A stretch of DNA of 64,000 nt, from the NCBI GenBank assembly GCA_005281725.1, contig SSBO01000003.1, positions 7,662,575-7,726,574 on the forward strand, in the 5' to 3' direction. Shown piece after piece: positions 12,447 through 25,582 of the stretch. Each line of letters starts with the position of its first letter. Within the stretch, counting starts at the first letter, position 1. The translations under genes and the position numbers were made by a program. The stretch comes from Wuchereria bancrofti. Lineage: Eukaryota; Nematoda; Chromadorea; Rhabditida; Onchocercidae. The notes under the pieces are model-generated. The model did no database searches. It was not told the origin of the DNA and worked only from the letters and a program-made list of their open reading frames with translations.

Positions 12447-14823
12447 GGACAGAACAATACCATTATAAAATCTAACAAAAAAGAAAATATTAAAGTAAAA
12501 GGGTGGAAAATGAAAAATGTTAACTTAACTTTGGTAAGAGAAAATTAGCATTTAATAGATTTAGCTTAATAACTAACACTTTCGTCAAGCGGAAAAAAAA
12601 ATGAAAAAGAAAAAAGGAAGAAAAAAAAAATTTGAAATGTTAAATGCTGTGAAGCAGGTGATTTGTGTGTGATGCATGGGTGATTTAATTAAGTGTAAAA
12701 TAGCATTTAAAGTTAGCACATTTTCATATTTTTGTCATTTTTCAAACTAAAACATACATGTGAGAAAAGAAAATGAAAAAATAAATTAAATCATAAAATG
12801 GGAATTGAAAGAATTGCCACAAATTGCAAGTAAAATTCAAACATTGATATGGAAAAGAAACAAATGAAAAATCCTTAGAGAATATCTTTTTCGAAACTTT
12901 TTAAAATTTTTATTTTTTCCTTCTCCGCTAAAATGAAATATCAAAAACTATGAATAGGAACTGCTGAATATACGGAATTAAAATGTTAAATAAATAATAT
13001 TCATTAATAATAGAGGATAAAGAAATTGAGATAAAAGTACGAAATATGTTTTAAAAAGATCAGAATAAATTTAAAGAAAAAAACTGTTTTGAAATTTAAA
13101 TTTTTAGAAAATTCTTACAATATACATGTATATGTATATATATTTGCTTCTGATTTATTTCGTAAGTTTATATTTATTTTCCCATAAATTAAAAAGATTT
13201 TTTAACTAGAAAATTGAACTATCAGATTCCAATCCACCATCAAACACAAATAAACATAACTAAAAAGATTAATGAGAAATTATTTAAAAACGATGAGATT
13301 GTAAGTTAAAAAAAGGTAGTGGAAGCCATTAAGTTGAAAAATTTACGAAATGAAATAATTTGTAATCGAAATAAATTTCATGAGAAAAAAAAATCAATTG
13401 GTTTATTGTGCAATAAGTAAAATTAATGTTTGATAAAAAAAATGAAATTTATTCGAAAGTTTTAACAGAATTAAAAAAGTAACAAAAAAAGTTAACTTAA
13501 AGAAAGAGGACTAAATACGCATTTATTTACCATTAATAAAATTTCATCAGAAATCTGTTTTATTTCGTTTAGAAGTATTAAATCTGTCCTTATTAAAACT
13601 ATATTTGTCCATTTTCATTCATATTTCTTTTTGGCCTACATTAATGTAAATATATCTGTTTCTGTATGCATTATAATATTTAATTATAATAATTTAAAAG
13701 AGAAATTTTAAATTGTAATTACTTTTACATCCAGCTAATATGCATTCATGATATCTCTTCAATTATTAGTAAGAAAGCAAGTCGAGCACTTATGGGAATC
13801 AGTAATAATTAAATGTTTCATGAATGGGATTATTGATGATTTTCTTGCATGTCTTCTTTTAACAAATTAAATTCTAATTTTAAAAGTAAATTTTAAATGA
13901 ATTCAAAAATGCAAAGCTTTCATAGTCGTGCATAAAACGTTAAATTTTTTTAAAAGAATTTCAATTTAACTACATAATTTCAATATCCATAAAAGTATGA
14001 GTAAAACGCAAGCTATATTACAAGTACAGATAAAATAAATTATAGTACCCATTGAGAGTGCATACTGCATTGTACACCGACATACTGTAATTTGAATACA
14101 GCAGGATACATTTTTATCATATGCATACTGTAGCACAATGATGACAATTATAAACTTATGCTATATTCATTTCATTTCTAACATTATTTTTAATAGTACA
14201 TTTTATTGAATACGTTCCTCATCACTTTTCATATACACAAAATATGATTGTGTAAGAAAAACGCTACGGTAGGCCAACATGGCTAAATCATCCATTACGG
14301 TAGAATGACACGATTCCTTCTTTTCTTTTATTATGAGAAAAATATTACGATATCATTTAATATTATAACGATAATTTTTTCATTTGTCTAGAAAAATTTA
14401 ATTATAGATACATTTTTTACTTTCACATTATATTCCACATTATATTAAAGTTGTTATTATTATGCGTTGTGAATTTAAAAAATTTATTTAAAAAATTGAG
14501 GAATTTATGTGTTTCATGTATGATATGATAAGTAAAATCAAACGTTTTCAATTTTATTATGTTAAATAAAAGAGCAAAGCATCTTTAATAAAAATTATGC
14601 TTCAGAGAAAAAGAAGCAAATCTTTTCAACTATGAAAAATAAATTATATAAAAAATAAAGTGCTTATAACTTTTACTATAACTAATAGTGAATCGTTGAG
14701 GGTTGTAAAATTTATTAATAAATTGATTTTGTCTAAATTTTAGTCTTAAAGGGATAATTTGCTTTGATAATATAAAACAAGCAAATTAATGAATTAATGA
14801 AAGTTATTTGAACTACTTAAAAG

Positions 14824-15018
14824 ATGCATGAGCTCTTATTACTTTTGTTCCTCAAAATTCCAAATATGTCAAATAAGCGATCCAATAGTAATAAGGTTGA
14901 AGACGAGAAATTGATGGAGTTCAAAGTTGTATATATGGAAATTTCAGGAACTGATAGCGGTAGATATGTGAAATTTTTAGCGCATATTACGACGGAAGGA
15001 TGCATTCGATTTATTTAA
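14824..15018 (+). CDS. Doubtful small plus-strand ORF, 64 codons
   Basis: Unlike most ORFs here it is not low-complexity: after MHELLLLLFLKIPNMSNKRS it includes EDEKLMEFKVVYMEISGTDS and GRYVKFLAHITTEGC. It lies antisense to and downstream of ptp-3 exon 24. No family recognised and no splice partner found; it may be chance, or a decayed fragment. Confidence 0.15.
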   Translation: MHELLLLLFLKIPNMSNKRSNSNKVEDEKLMEFKVVYMEISGTDSGRYVKFLAHITTEGCIRFI

Positions 15019-15775
15019 TAGTAAGAAGAATAAATAGAGAAAGAAGAACCTTTAAAAAAGGTTTGAATTCTTTTTTCATCGAAATTGGAAAATTAATTTC
15101 TGCATGGATCAGTCATAAAAGTTTGGAAAATAATGGATCATGGAGAGAAAATAACAAAACTAGAAAAATCAATTTAAAAATTAATTTGATAATTAACATT
15201 TGACAGTTAAAAAATTCGGTTGCACTAAAATCCATTTCCCATCAAATTATTTGTAGTAAATGCTATTTTGAAATAACTATACTGTATTAAAAGTTAGTGT
15301 TAATTTTATTTTAACGAATTTTTTTTTTTTTTTGCCTGAAAATATCATAGAAGCGAAACAAAAAAAGCAATGGAAGTAAGGTGGTAGTTGTAGTGGAAAT
15401 TTATCCATGAATTATGATGAAGTAGTACTTAAACAGGAAATGTAAAAATCCGGCTTTGTTAAGCATAAATCTTTCTGAAGAATAAAGGATAAATGTGCTA
15501 TGATCAAAAAGAAGTAAGCTTGATTGCAAGCAGTCAAGCACTAATAAATGCTAATGAAAATCATTTCATTTCCTTTCCGGCTTTACTGATATGCTTCATT
15601 TCCTTCTAAGAATTGTGTAATGGAAACCATAAATATGGAAAACACAAGCATATACCGTCCAACAGCAAATATCTTACAGTAATCCAATCCAACAGTAATC
15701 CAATACTCGACTCATACAGTAATAATATTAATAGTTTTTCCTGGAAGATAAAAGAATAAATTAAAAATTACTTAC

Positions 15776-15905
15776 TTGCTGGATCAGGATCAATTGATAA
15801 AACTGGCGAATATGGACCAATACCTTTCATTGTTGCTGCTGCAACCTTAAAAGTATAAGTTTTTGGCATTGATACATCATATGTTATCGAACGACCACTT
15901 GTAAC
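15776..15905 (-). CDS. ptp-3: ptp-3 exon 24: FN3-7, last part (last recognisable ptp-3 exon)
   Basis: Acceptor ATTTCAG, donor GTAAGT, phase 0 in and 1 out. Reads TYTFKVAAATMKGIGPYSPV, then LSIDPDPA. K-x-A-A-x-T-x-KG-x-GP-x-SP is the family FN3-7 end. The donor is strong, so the gene clearly continues, but the next family-typical exon (FN3-8) is not seen downstream. Confidence 0.92.
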
Positions 15906-18900
15906 CTGAAATTAACAATAAAAAATCATAAAAATTACATCCAACTAGATCAGGAAAAAAGTATGAACTTACAGTGATCATTTATATTTTACATAAAATA
16001 TTGGTGTGTAAATAAATTATTCAAAATTTCCAAAAAATTAAATCATCGAGTAAGGATTTAAGTAAAATTTTAATTAAAATTATGCGAAATGTCTATTTCT
16101 CCTCGAGGTATTCTTTTTTCAGTCAGCGAAAAAAAAACATAATAAAAAATTGGAGAAATATTATTTAGTGCAATTCATAACATAAATTCATTTTCGGAAG
16201 ACATTAAGAACGTCAAATTCAATTTAAAAATTTTAAAGAAGTATTTCAAGAAAAAGGAAACATTGCGAGAGAGAGAGAGAAAAGAAAAAAAAGCTATGAA
16301 CTAACATTTCGAATAATTTTCTCTTCACCCGGTTGTAATGGAGTCAAAATAGCTTGGTAATATGTGATATTACCATTTCGTTGATCGATTACTGGTGGAT
16401 CCCATGATATTGTCATCTGAACAAATGGTTTACTGAATTATTAAAAAAAAAGAAGAGGAAAAATTGACAATAATAACAAATTTCATGCTAAATCATCATT
16501 TGAAAGAATTAAAATTTCGTGACTAAGCAAACGTAAAGAACCCTTAAATTATTTAAGAAAAAAAGGAAACAATAAAATAGTTGCAGAAATAAACATATAT
16601 TATTTTTACACCTAATTTTAGTTTCAAAACTTCAATTTAGTATGTTTTCTCACTAATAAATGAATTTGTACTAATAGAAGCTATTTTGAATGATGAAAAT
16701 AAGGCTTATCAATACATCAAGTGATTGATTATTCAAATCAACGCCAATAATCAATCAGTATAAATTAAGCTTTAGTTAAATTAAAATAAAACAGAGTGTT
16801 AGTGTAGCATTTCTGCTAAACAAACTATAATTCCACGAATTATTGGCTGACAAATGAAAAAATAAAAATTGTTATTTAATTTTTTAGTCCTAAATTGTTA
16901 GCAAAATACAACCTATGAAAATTAAGCCCTATTTAAATAGACATATCCTAATTTAACCCTTGCAGTAAATATGCAAAAAAAAAAAACAAAAAAACAACAT
17001 TATTCACACTTAAATTTATAAATGATACTTGCTTGTTTCATATAAAAATTAATATAGAGAAATTAAAAACTAAATATGGATCTGTCTTGAAAAATAGAAA
17101 AGATCTAATCTATGAAAATAAACTTTGCAGCAATGACGATTTATTGGTAAGATAAATAAATTTGATTATTTGATAAATGAGAGTCCATAAATGAACAAAA
17201 GAAAAGAATAGGAAGAGTGAATGAAGTGATAAGGATGATAAATGATAAGGAAAACAATGAATGACGAAAAGAAGATATAAAGTGATTGATTAAAATGCAT
17301 TACACCAAATTTCTATCTTCAAATTTCTATCCCATCTAATTCATTCGCCAATATTATACGTTACTAATGTAAAATAAGTTTCTAATAACTGATAAATTTA
17401 AATTATAAACACCAAAAAACATTATTTGCATCAAATATTTCCATATAAAATCATTAATATTAGCTAGAATATAAAATTGAAAAATCTAAATACTTGATGA
17501 AGTTTTTTTTTTCAAAGAATTTTATAAAATTCAAAATTGGTTGAATAGTTATGTGAAAGTAAACCTAGTGAACTGTTCAAAATGTCATTCGAAAAATCTA
17601 AATACTTGACGAAGTTTTTTTTTTAAAAAGAATTTTATAAAATTCAAAATTGGTTGAATAGTTATGTGAAAATAAACTTAGTGAACTGTTCGAAATGTCA
17701 TTAAAAATTCACGAATAAACATAAAAGAAAATGCAAAAAAAGCGAGAAAAAAAACTGCCATAAAATGAATTTTGAGCGAAAATATATGATTAAATTTATG
17801 ATCATTGCTATCTATGATAGATATTATCTATTCATTTCCGATTAAACATAATTCCTCATAATTTAAGTACTACGATCAATTACTATCATTGAACATTATC
17901 CATTTTAGATAAAAGAAATATTGCATCACTTAACTGTATTATCATTGCTATCAGTACTGGATGACATGCTTTCGTCACCTTATCATTTTTGCATCAATTT
18001 CAAATAGTTTGTTTATTTAACTTTTGTAATGATTAAAATAGAATGATCAAGTGGAAAATAATGTTTTAGTAATGGGAAAATTTAATCCTACTATCTCATT
18101 TAATTAAACAAAAAAAAAAAAAGAAAAGAAAAGAAAGAAAGGAAACGCGTCATGTAAATGATAATTTTTGATGGGAAAAAAGAGAGAAAGAAAAGAAGAA
18201 AAAAAAAATGAAATTCGCTAAAAATACAATTAAAACTTTTTGAATTTCGAAGTAAAATGATGACGTGTGTGAATAGCACTCACTTTCCTTTCATCATCTT
18301 TTTTAATTTTTTATTTTAAAATAAATGTGGAAGTTTTAATGCATGCTGAAATCAATAAGTAAAATGTCAGCTTTTGAAAAAAATTAACTTTTACAAATTG
18401 AAATTACGAAATATGTTCAGTAATTAATAAATTATATATATTATTCAGTCAAAGTAAGTTTGTACACTATGTGAACTATCTATGAGAAACAGATATTACT
18501 TTAAAACAATTAAGAGACAGCAATAATAATGAATTTGAATTTTATAATTTAATAAAAAGGAATTTAAAAATTTAAACGAATGCTGCGAAAAATTAACAAA
18601 TTTTTGTCTAATATCTCATAAAAACATATATTGCATATGGCAATGAAATAACTATTATTATTACAAGTTCTTAATTACAATAAAAGAAATTTATTAAAAA
18701 TAATTGTTTTTTTAAATAATCGTTTATTGTAATACTATTTCTTATTTCTCCTAAAGAATGAAAATTAACATAAGATGCACAATTTATTGAATACATATAT
18801 TATGATAATAATATCAAAATAAAAAACATAAAAGGAAATTATAATATTGAAAGTGAAAAAAAAATATGAAAAAAAAGATTGCTCCTTTTATTTTTTTAAT

Positions 18901-21900
18901 TTGAAAGAGAATATTTGCTAGAATTTTTTAAAAAACTTTTCTAAATGTTTAATGCAACATAAATTATGCTAATATGTCAATTGTAAATAATCAAATCAAT
19001 TCGACATAATTATATTTTTGATGATACGTCTGATTAATTTGTCTAACATTTTAATCCAAACAAATTAAAATTGTTCAAATTTTAATTTCGATGCTAACAA
19101 TGACATTTCTTATTATAAGCATACATTAGGCATATTTGGCTATTTGGCTGAGATAATCCTTTCCGGATTATCTCCCATTTCCCATATTCGATTTAATCAT
19201 GGGAATATATTATGGATGCAGCAGACTGACTATTCAATGAAATAAATGATTACTATTTACTTGCAAATGAAATAAATGTAAATTCAAAAAGATGAATGAT
19301 TTAATATCAAAATTTCTATCTTATAATTAAAAATTTAATGTCAAAAATTTTAATTTAAAAATTTTACTCTACAATGAAAAATAAAAAATAAAGCAAAAAT
19401 TTTAGCACTTTTTTATAAATTATAGCAAAAAAAAAAACGATACAAAAGAATACAAAAATATACTCTTTTGTAAATTACGTAAAACTACGTGAACTACAAA
19501 ACTCTGTGACGGACGTATTTTTCATGAACTATATAACATCCGTAAACAATACAACTTCTCCATGTAATTAGTTTCCGGAACAATTATTCTCATTTTTTTT
19601 TTAAGGCAAAGTAATCATCTTTACAGAGAAAGTAAGCAATCTTCTTTTCTTTCCCGGGTTGGGTACTTTACCTTTACGTAAATTATATCTTCCCGGAATT
19701 CAGGAACTTAGCAACTAATGATAGTAATGAAATAATATATACACCTTGCGATGCAATGATATGATAACGATTGCATTTTCGCAGAGATTGTGAATATATA
19801 AGCAAGCATTTATCATTTATTGTAAAGTTATCGTTAGCATTTTCTTCTAAATTAATTAAACTTTAATATTTAAAGCAATCAAATTGGGAGAAAATAAAAA
19901 GTGAAATTTTTTTTTTTGAATTTCTCATATTTAATCTAAACATTCGGTTTATTATTTTTTTCTTTGATAAAATTTTAATTTATTGACTTTTCAAAAAGAA
20001 AAAATACTAGTAAAAATTAAAATGAAAATTAAATAAACTAACAGAAATTTATCACTACATTTTTCTTAGCAAAAAAAGAATAGAAATTTAATGAAATAAA
20101 TAATTTATGCAAAAGTATGGAAGCGTTTTTTTAATATGAAAATTCACGAAATGGTAGATAGAGAATTTTCTTAAAAATCATTAAAATATTTTAAATGAAG
20201 ATGAAATAATTAAATGGAACGGATGAGCTCAACAGGTGGCATCATTAGAACAATTTCTTTTACGATATAATATAATAATTAAATTCTATTTAGTAAAATT
20301 ATATCGATAAAATGCAATGAATTGTTTAATTTTTCCCAATAATATTTCTTGCAAATGTTTGTTATTAAATTTTTAAATGTTTTGATAAAGTATGTTTATA
20401 TATTTCGATATTCTTTGAAATATTTTATTAAATGATGCGAATTTTGAGCAAATTTTTACATTTTTTTGATTTAAATATTAATTAATAATTGATTATGTAA
20501 ATTATTATAAAAATTGTTAGATTAAGCATATAAATTAAGCATCTTTTTGTAATATATTCCATTTTAATTTTATTTTTAACTAAAAATTTAGATTTGATTG
20601 AAACATACATTTAATTAATTAGTTATTCATTTCAAATAATTCATAATAACAAAAGACTAAAGGAATAATGTAAAAAATTTAATTTGTAAGTATGAATGCT
20701 TCGTTTTTCATTTCTCTCTTTTTTTTCTTGTATGCAATATGTTGTAGACTTCTTCCCTTATTTTATTTATATTTCTTTCAAATCAAATGTTACTATTGAA
20801 AAACGTAATTTATATTATTTTTCATCGTTCATTAATGATTGATAAATAATTTATCTTTTACGTTAAGCTTAATTAATTAGCAAATGCTTAAAATAATGCT
20901 ATCATAGACGAATGGAATATTTTACTATGATTTTTCAACATTACACTATAATCTATCAGCATTTCAGTTACATAAATATAGAAACTAAAGTGATAGCGCT
21001 AGTAATGATAGTACGATAATATAATAAAGTATGTTTAAATTAAAATTTGAAAATTATTCCCATGTGAGTTTAAATTCATTCCAAATCATATCATTTACAA
21101 GTTTAATTGATTGACTATTGTAATGGAAACATTAAAAGATGGAAAAAAAATGGACAAATTTTAATGAAAAACAAAAAGTTGAAAAAGTTGAAAAAAATGC
21201 AAGGAGAAGAAAAAAAGGAGAAATGGACTAGAATTTTTATATAGTAATCTATTTAATATTTTTTCCTTTTTAAATAGAATATAGCAATGAATGTTGTAAT
21301 TAACATGAAATTTTTATCCAATTATAAACTTATTTTCGAATTATACTAGCATTTTTAATTTGAAATAATATTAAAAAAATTTTTTTATTGAATATTTCGT
21401 TGCCAAATTGTTGTGGAATGATTACTAGAAGTCCAAGTGAAGGAATTTTAAATTTTTGAAGCTAAAGTTTCAAAATTTTTTCTTATCGTGTTAATTTATT
21501 CTTGAAAATGTTCAACTCATTTTTATGAATTTCTATACATTAGCTAAAATAATTTTCATAATTCTACCTGATTGGCGTTAATTTCGTAGCGTACGTTAAG
21601 TGGTTCAGCTTCAGGTATTCCAACCGGTGTTGTTAACCATTCCGTTGCATTAACGCCCACACCGTCATCATTTTCCGCTGCTATATTAATTTCATACAAA
21701 CGTCCCATAACTACAAATAATCAGCTAATTAATTTAAAAAGAAAAATGAGTAAAAAATGAAAAAAAAAAAAATCAAAATGGTAAGTGTAACAAAACAATG
21801 GGTAAAAATTTCATTTATTTCTCAAATAATTTATCATCTATCCTGATCCGGAATTATATTACCAATGATTAGTTATTTGATTTATGATCAACCAATCAAT

Positions 21901-24900
21901 AAAAAAGCAAAAGTATATTTTTTTTCGAAAAATTTTATGATTAGTTGCTTTTAGCTAATTCACCGTAACTTTGTAATTTAATTTCATCTTTCATCAATCA
22001 TTTTTATTTAATAATAAAATAAGAATCTCTATCATTAGCAATAAATTTCAAAATTTCATTGCTGAAAGCTTAAGTTATTACCAACAAATTACAATTTAAT
22101 TTATATAAATCGGTAAATTAGAGATTAATTAATCGCTTAAATTTCAGTATGATTAATCTTTAATTTATGATACAATCATTTTCTTTTAACGAAACATTAA
22201 AAGAATGAAAACTAAGAGAGTTAGTGAAAAATATATCATTAAAATTTTTAATTTTTTTAAAATTAAGATTAATTTAAAATGTTTTAATAAGTACAAAGTA
22301 ATGATAAAAAAACATTTACATAAGCCATCAAGGATAGCAAAATTTTGGGTTCCAGGTACTTCAAGTTTGCGTGCATCGATGTGTTCGAACGGTTTATACC
22401 AAATCAAATATTTATTGATTGGTAAATTATACGTGAACTGAAATTTATTACAACTGCAGAAGAATTAATTATGATTTTAACCATAACTTTACTTTATTAA
22501 ATGTAACAGAAAAAAAAAGAAAGAAATTAATAGTTAATCAGTTAACAGTTAATCAAAAGAAATTAAATAATTTAATTAACAAAATTTCATCTAAAGAATA
22601 TAAAGTTTCTTTAATTCTCTTTTTAGTATTTAATTTTCGGAATTTAATTCGAAATTTTGTTAGACATAATTTTTTTCAGCATAAATTTTCTCGACTTAAA
22701 TCATTTTTATTCAAATAATTAAGCATATTAATTAAATCCATTTTCATCATTCAAAAATTAATATGAAATATGAATTCGCTAAATAATTCAAACTTTTGGT
22801 GGTTTCCAGTCAACACGCGCCCGTAATGGAGTTTCATCATTAAGCAAATTAACGGAATGTGTTTGTGGTTCTGATGGAGCTAAAAATGAAAAACAATCCG
22901 GAATGATATATATACGTCTATATTAAATTATTACATATTTGTAAAGAAAAACAGAAAAACTTCTTTCCAAAAATTTACAAATAAAATTTAGACCGAAATA
23001 AAAAAAAAAAAATTTTCCAAAATGAAAATTTTACCTTCAAAAGACAATGGAATATTTAAACAAAAGAAAAAAAAAACTAAAAATAAACTTTAAAACAGAA
23101 AACTCACGCAATCCACCGGTAAGAATTTTTTTACTTGCACTAAATTCACCATCACCATGTCTATTAAAAGCATTTACCCGGAATGAATACTCCGTATTCG
23201 GTTCAAGATCTGTGATTAACGTATGTGTTTTCTGGAAAATGAAAAGAATATCCGGAATTTTCATGTTTCAAGGCAATAACAAATCGGTTTACAAAAAATG
23301 CAAAAAATATTAGTGTAGACGAGAAAATTGACAAAGCGCACTAAATTATTAGTTAATTAGCATTCCATTATTTAATGAAATATTTAAAATTTAGATAGGA
23401 TTCATTTTCAAATGAATTTATATATTTCATATCAAATTATTTCAATATCCTATTTCATTTAGGAAAAAAGGAAATCAATCGTAATATATTCCGAATGTTT
23501 AATATTGTATTCATTTTTTAAAATATATTTTACGTAAATTATATTTCAATAATTGGTTCATCACTTAATAATTGATCCTTATAAATTTACTATAACATAA
23601 TTCCAATTTTATAAATTTTTTTTTCAATATTTCTGTATTATATTTTTGATAGTGTACTATTAAATGATGCATTTTTATTATATTTTTTTTTGTTAAATAT
23701 TAAGAAAATTGTAATTTTTTTTTTCATTTCATATTTTAAATACTAATTAAAATGAATGTCTAGCAATTATATTCATTGTTTTAAAGTAAAGTATCATAAA
23801 AAAAAAAGAAAAAGTATAATTAAAGAAGTAAAAAATTATTCAAAATGCATAAATAATAAAAATTCCACTTAAACTTTATTATTTTTTTTCCTTTTTCCTT
23901 TGTAAATCAAAATTTTTAAATTTTATAAAATATAAAACTAACATGTTGATCATAGATGATAGCACGTTGTAATTTATCATTAATTGGTTCACCATTTAAT
24001 AATCGATCCTTATAAACATAATATCCGATGATATCACCGTTTGCGTATAACGGCTTTTCCCAACTTACTTTTACCGCTGAGGCATTAACCAATGCAACGT
24101 CAATATCACGTGGCGCTGATGGTACTTAAAGGAAAAAAAAATATATATATAAACATAAAATATGATTAATTGAAATAAAACTGAATGATTTAATATTTTA
24201 TTTACGAACTTTTTTTTTTTTTGGAAATTATGAAAAAAGTAATTTGTTGGAACTTTTCAAAAATATAAGTTAAATTTTGTTTTATTATTATTATAATAAT
24301 TGCTATTATAATTAACAAAAAAAAATGCTCTCTTGTTTTTCGTCAAAAAAATTTGACAAATTTTATTTTTTTTTTTTGAAAAAATATATCATAAATATAT
24401 CAAACATTGATATACCATACTCTGGAAGAAGCAATTAATGCATTTCATAAACATTTTTTTTTCCTACTTTATTTTACTAAAATTTAAATTACTTTACTTT
24501 CACTGTCTCTGTAAACTTTGAAATAATATATAAAATGATAATATTATGAGAAGACAAATCATTAAGGATTAAGCAAGCATTTAAAATAAGGAATAAATTG
24601 AATTGAAATATAAAAGTAAAAGTATCGGTCGAATATTTTTGCCATTCTTCTTTTCTGACCAAAATATCTACACGGTATAAAAAAAATATCATAATAAATT
24701 TAAGGTAAATTTAGGGCAGCAAAAAGAATCTGAAATTCATAACCGAAATGGTAGCAGTCATATTAGCAACATTAATTTTCAGCTGAGTTTAAAAAAAAAA
24801 TTGTAAAAATAAAAATGTTAAAAATTCCGACTCACAATTTTTAAAATTACTTAAGTATAATTTGAAACAGTTTTATTTTTAGTAATACGCTTTAAAAGAC

Positions 24901-25582
24901 TGACTTATTCACATATATATTCATAAAAATAGGCTTCATTTCTCACTAATTAAATGCTTATCCAATCACTGATAAGCTAATTAACATTCATTATCATTCT
25001 TAAAGCACTCAAAGAATCAAAAACAGTTTAGCCTAGTTTAGATGTTAACCTTAAATCATGGATAAATTAAATAAACATAGCAACGACAATCAGTAATTAG
25101 TGTTTTGAGTATATATTAAAATAAATTAAATATAACATCGACAATTAATAATTAGTAATTTGTAATATTAAAAAGATAAAAACAAACATGAATAAATAAT
25201 AATTATATTCCATTTTGTGATACTTATGAAATCAAAAAAAAAAAATTTAAACCAAGAAAAAAAACCTAAAATTATTATACTATATATATTTATATATTTG
25301 TAATATGTACTAAAAAAAAACACAATGAAATGAATAAACGAAATGATAAGATAAATTTAAATCATTAATTTATTAAAATTAAAAAAAAAATGTTTCAAAT
25401 ATTTCTTTTTATGTTTTTTTTTCTTTACCTTTTTGAATCCGTTGTTTTGGACTTGCAGCATCGATTAATTGTGCAAATACAATAACAGTTAAAATAAAAC
25501 AATAATGAATGATAGTATAAGCAGTTGGAATTGTTATTGTTGTTGTTGTTGTTGTTATTGTTGTTGCTGTTATTGTTACCAT
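15776..25582 (-). CDS. ptp-3: Candidate short isoform of the LAR-type phosphatase (alternative first exon, FN3-5 onward)
   Basis: An ORF inside the 18.8-kb intron starts at ATG 25580-25582 and ends at a GTAAAG donor after 25429, giving 51 codons plus one base. This phase 1 fits exactly the acceptor of the FN3-5 exon (24124). The peptide begins MVTIT, has a Thr/Ile run, then a hydrophobic stretch AYTIIHYCFILTVIVFAQLI followed by DAASPKQRIQK, i.e. a plausible signal peptide and short linker. There is no usable acceptor in phase in front of it, so it reads as a first exon rather than a cassette. The product would have 349 codons in the window and carry FN3-5 to FN3-7. C. elegans ptp-3 is known to make a PTP-3B form lacking the Ig domains and first four FN3 repeats from an internal start; the breakpoint here is the same. 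The promoter itself was not identified. Confidence 0.65.

Larger units (their letters stand above)
7354..15775. other. 8.4 kb between the last ptp-3 exon and the unrecognised gene
   Basis: A/T-rich DNA with AAT/ATT trinucleotide stretches (7540-7630, 9220-9300), a C/T-rich tract (8640-8715) and an A/T palindrome at 12378-12446. I searched the minus strand for an FN3-8-like exon (B-strand tryptophan, F-strand Tyr motif between splice sites) and saw none. Confidence 0.6.
16417..21567. other. 5.15-kb ptp-3 intron with a tandem duplication and a hairpin
   Basis: Lies between FN3-7 exons 22 and 23. Contains the 112-bp duplication (17481-17705), a GA-rich tract near 18120-18210 and the perfect hairpin at 19150-19174. 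No exon or RNA gene seen. Confidence 0.7.

Noticed and set aside
15000..15203. Plus-strand ORF of 67 codons following the 14824 ORF
   Set aside because: Different frame, Lys/Asn/Ile-rich end, no splice link found.
23047..23313. Plus-strand ORF across 23047-23313
   Set aside because: Shadow of the FN3-5 exon on the minus strand.
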